A DNA stretch of 5,621 bases from CAWHOW01 sp050013795 (GTDB taxonomy: Bacteria > Bacteroidota > Bacteroidia > Bacteroidales > CG2-30-32-10), in the NCBI GenBank assembly GCA_050013795.1, contig JBEKEO010000207.1, positions 1 through 5,621 of the forward strand, in the 5' to 3' direction. Shown piece after piece: positions 5,289-5,621 of this stretch (position 1 is the stretch's first letter; each line of letters begins with the position of its first letter). The position numbers were made by a program, and so were the translations under genes. The notes below the pieces were generated by a model. That model saw only the letters and a list, made by a program, of their open reading frames with translations, searched no databases and was not told where the DNA came from.

Positions 5289-5621
5289 TTAGCTAAACCT
5301 TATCGCTTTCACCGGGCTGATCTTTGAAACAATAAAAGAAGGGATTATCAGCATCAGCATGCAAACAATCAGTGTGCCAGCATTCAGCATAAGAATGGGC
5401 CATAGGTTGAGGTTTATAGGCACTGTAGATAAATAATAATCTTGCTGCGACAGTGTTATAATACCGAACTTTTGCTGCAGCAGGCAAAGTGCAATGGCTA
5501 CAATATTTCCCCATACCAGCCCTCTGCCAATAAGGTTAGCTGAAGTATAAAGAAATATTTTGCGTATGCTTAGGTTTGAAGCGCCCAAAGCTTTCAGTGT
5601 GCCTATCATGGTTGTGCGCTC
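5289..5621 (-). CDS. FtsX-like ABC transporter permease, C-terminal fragment (5' end outside window)
   Basis: The frame is open to the right edge, giving 110 residues, ERTTMIGTLKALGAS through ISPVKAIRFS, before a TAA at 5289-5291. The internal ATG at 5609 is not the real start, because ERTxMIGxLKALGAS just ahead of a membrane segment is the conserved cytoplasmic loop in the middle of FtsX-type domains. The fragment holds the last two predicted membrane segments (about residues 22-48 and 73-98, the latter ending IIPSFIV) and the typical C-terminal SxISPVKAIRF tail. In Bacteroidota such proteins resemble LolC/LolE, which extract lipoproteins from the inner membrane with an ATPase partner, or MacB-type exporters. 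The fragment does not decide between them. Full proteins of this class are about 400 residues, so roughly three quarters lie outside the window. Confidence 0.9.
   Translation of the reverse strand, partial: ERTTMIGTLKALGASNLSIRKIFLYTSANLIGRGLVWGNIVAIALCLLQQKFGIITLSQQDYYLSTVPINLNLWPILMLNAGTLIVCMLMLIIPSFIVSKISPVKAIRFS

Overview
The window looks like chromosomal DNA of a Bacteroidota (Bacteroidetes) bacterium. The evidence is two neighbouring cargo proteins with type IX secretion (T9SS) type A C-terminal sorting domains, SprB-like and PKD-like repeat modules, a lipoprotein with the fibronectin-III-like repeat common in this phylum, leaders without Shine-Dalgarno sequences, and two sites matching the Bacteroidetes -7 element TAnnTTTG. 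No species can be named from the sequence alone.

Left part (1-2433, plus strand): the C-terminal tail of one T9SS cargo protein is followed after 15 bases by a complete 735-residue secreted multi-module protein. That protein has one SprB-like repeat, two related PKD-like modules, an Ig-like module, three consecutive ~70-residue Ig-like units, a PKD domain and its own T9SS sorting domain. The two genes are probably co-transcribed and encode cell-surface or secreted proteins delivered by the same machinery.

Middle part (4928-2472, minus strand): four genes face the adhesin-like gene and probably form one operon. In transcription order they are two tandem paralogues of 226 residues each (about 75% identical), a 209-residue exported protein whose start codon lies inside the end of the second paralogue, and a 124-residue lipoprotein with a single fibronectin-III-like domain. 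All four have export signals, so this looks like a small cell-envelope locus of unknown function. A short relic of the 209-residue gene's start sits at the end of the first paralogue. This suggests that the pair arose by tandem duplication of a unit whose boundary fell about 12 codons into the downstream gene.

Right part (4929-5621): a 360-base, AT-rich, gene-free stretch holds a candidate promoter for the operon, a weak terminator-like hairpin and a degenerate 7-base-periodic repeat tract (5192-5247). At the right edge, on the minus strand, is the C-terminal part of an FtsX-like ABC transporter permease.

The most notable points are the duplication relic, a 49-base stretch identical between the paralogues, and the heptamer tract. 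I see no CRISPR array, RNA gene, transposase, phage gene or recognisable defence system.
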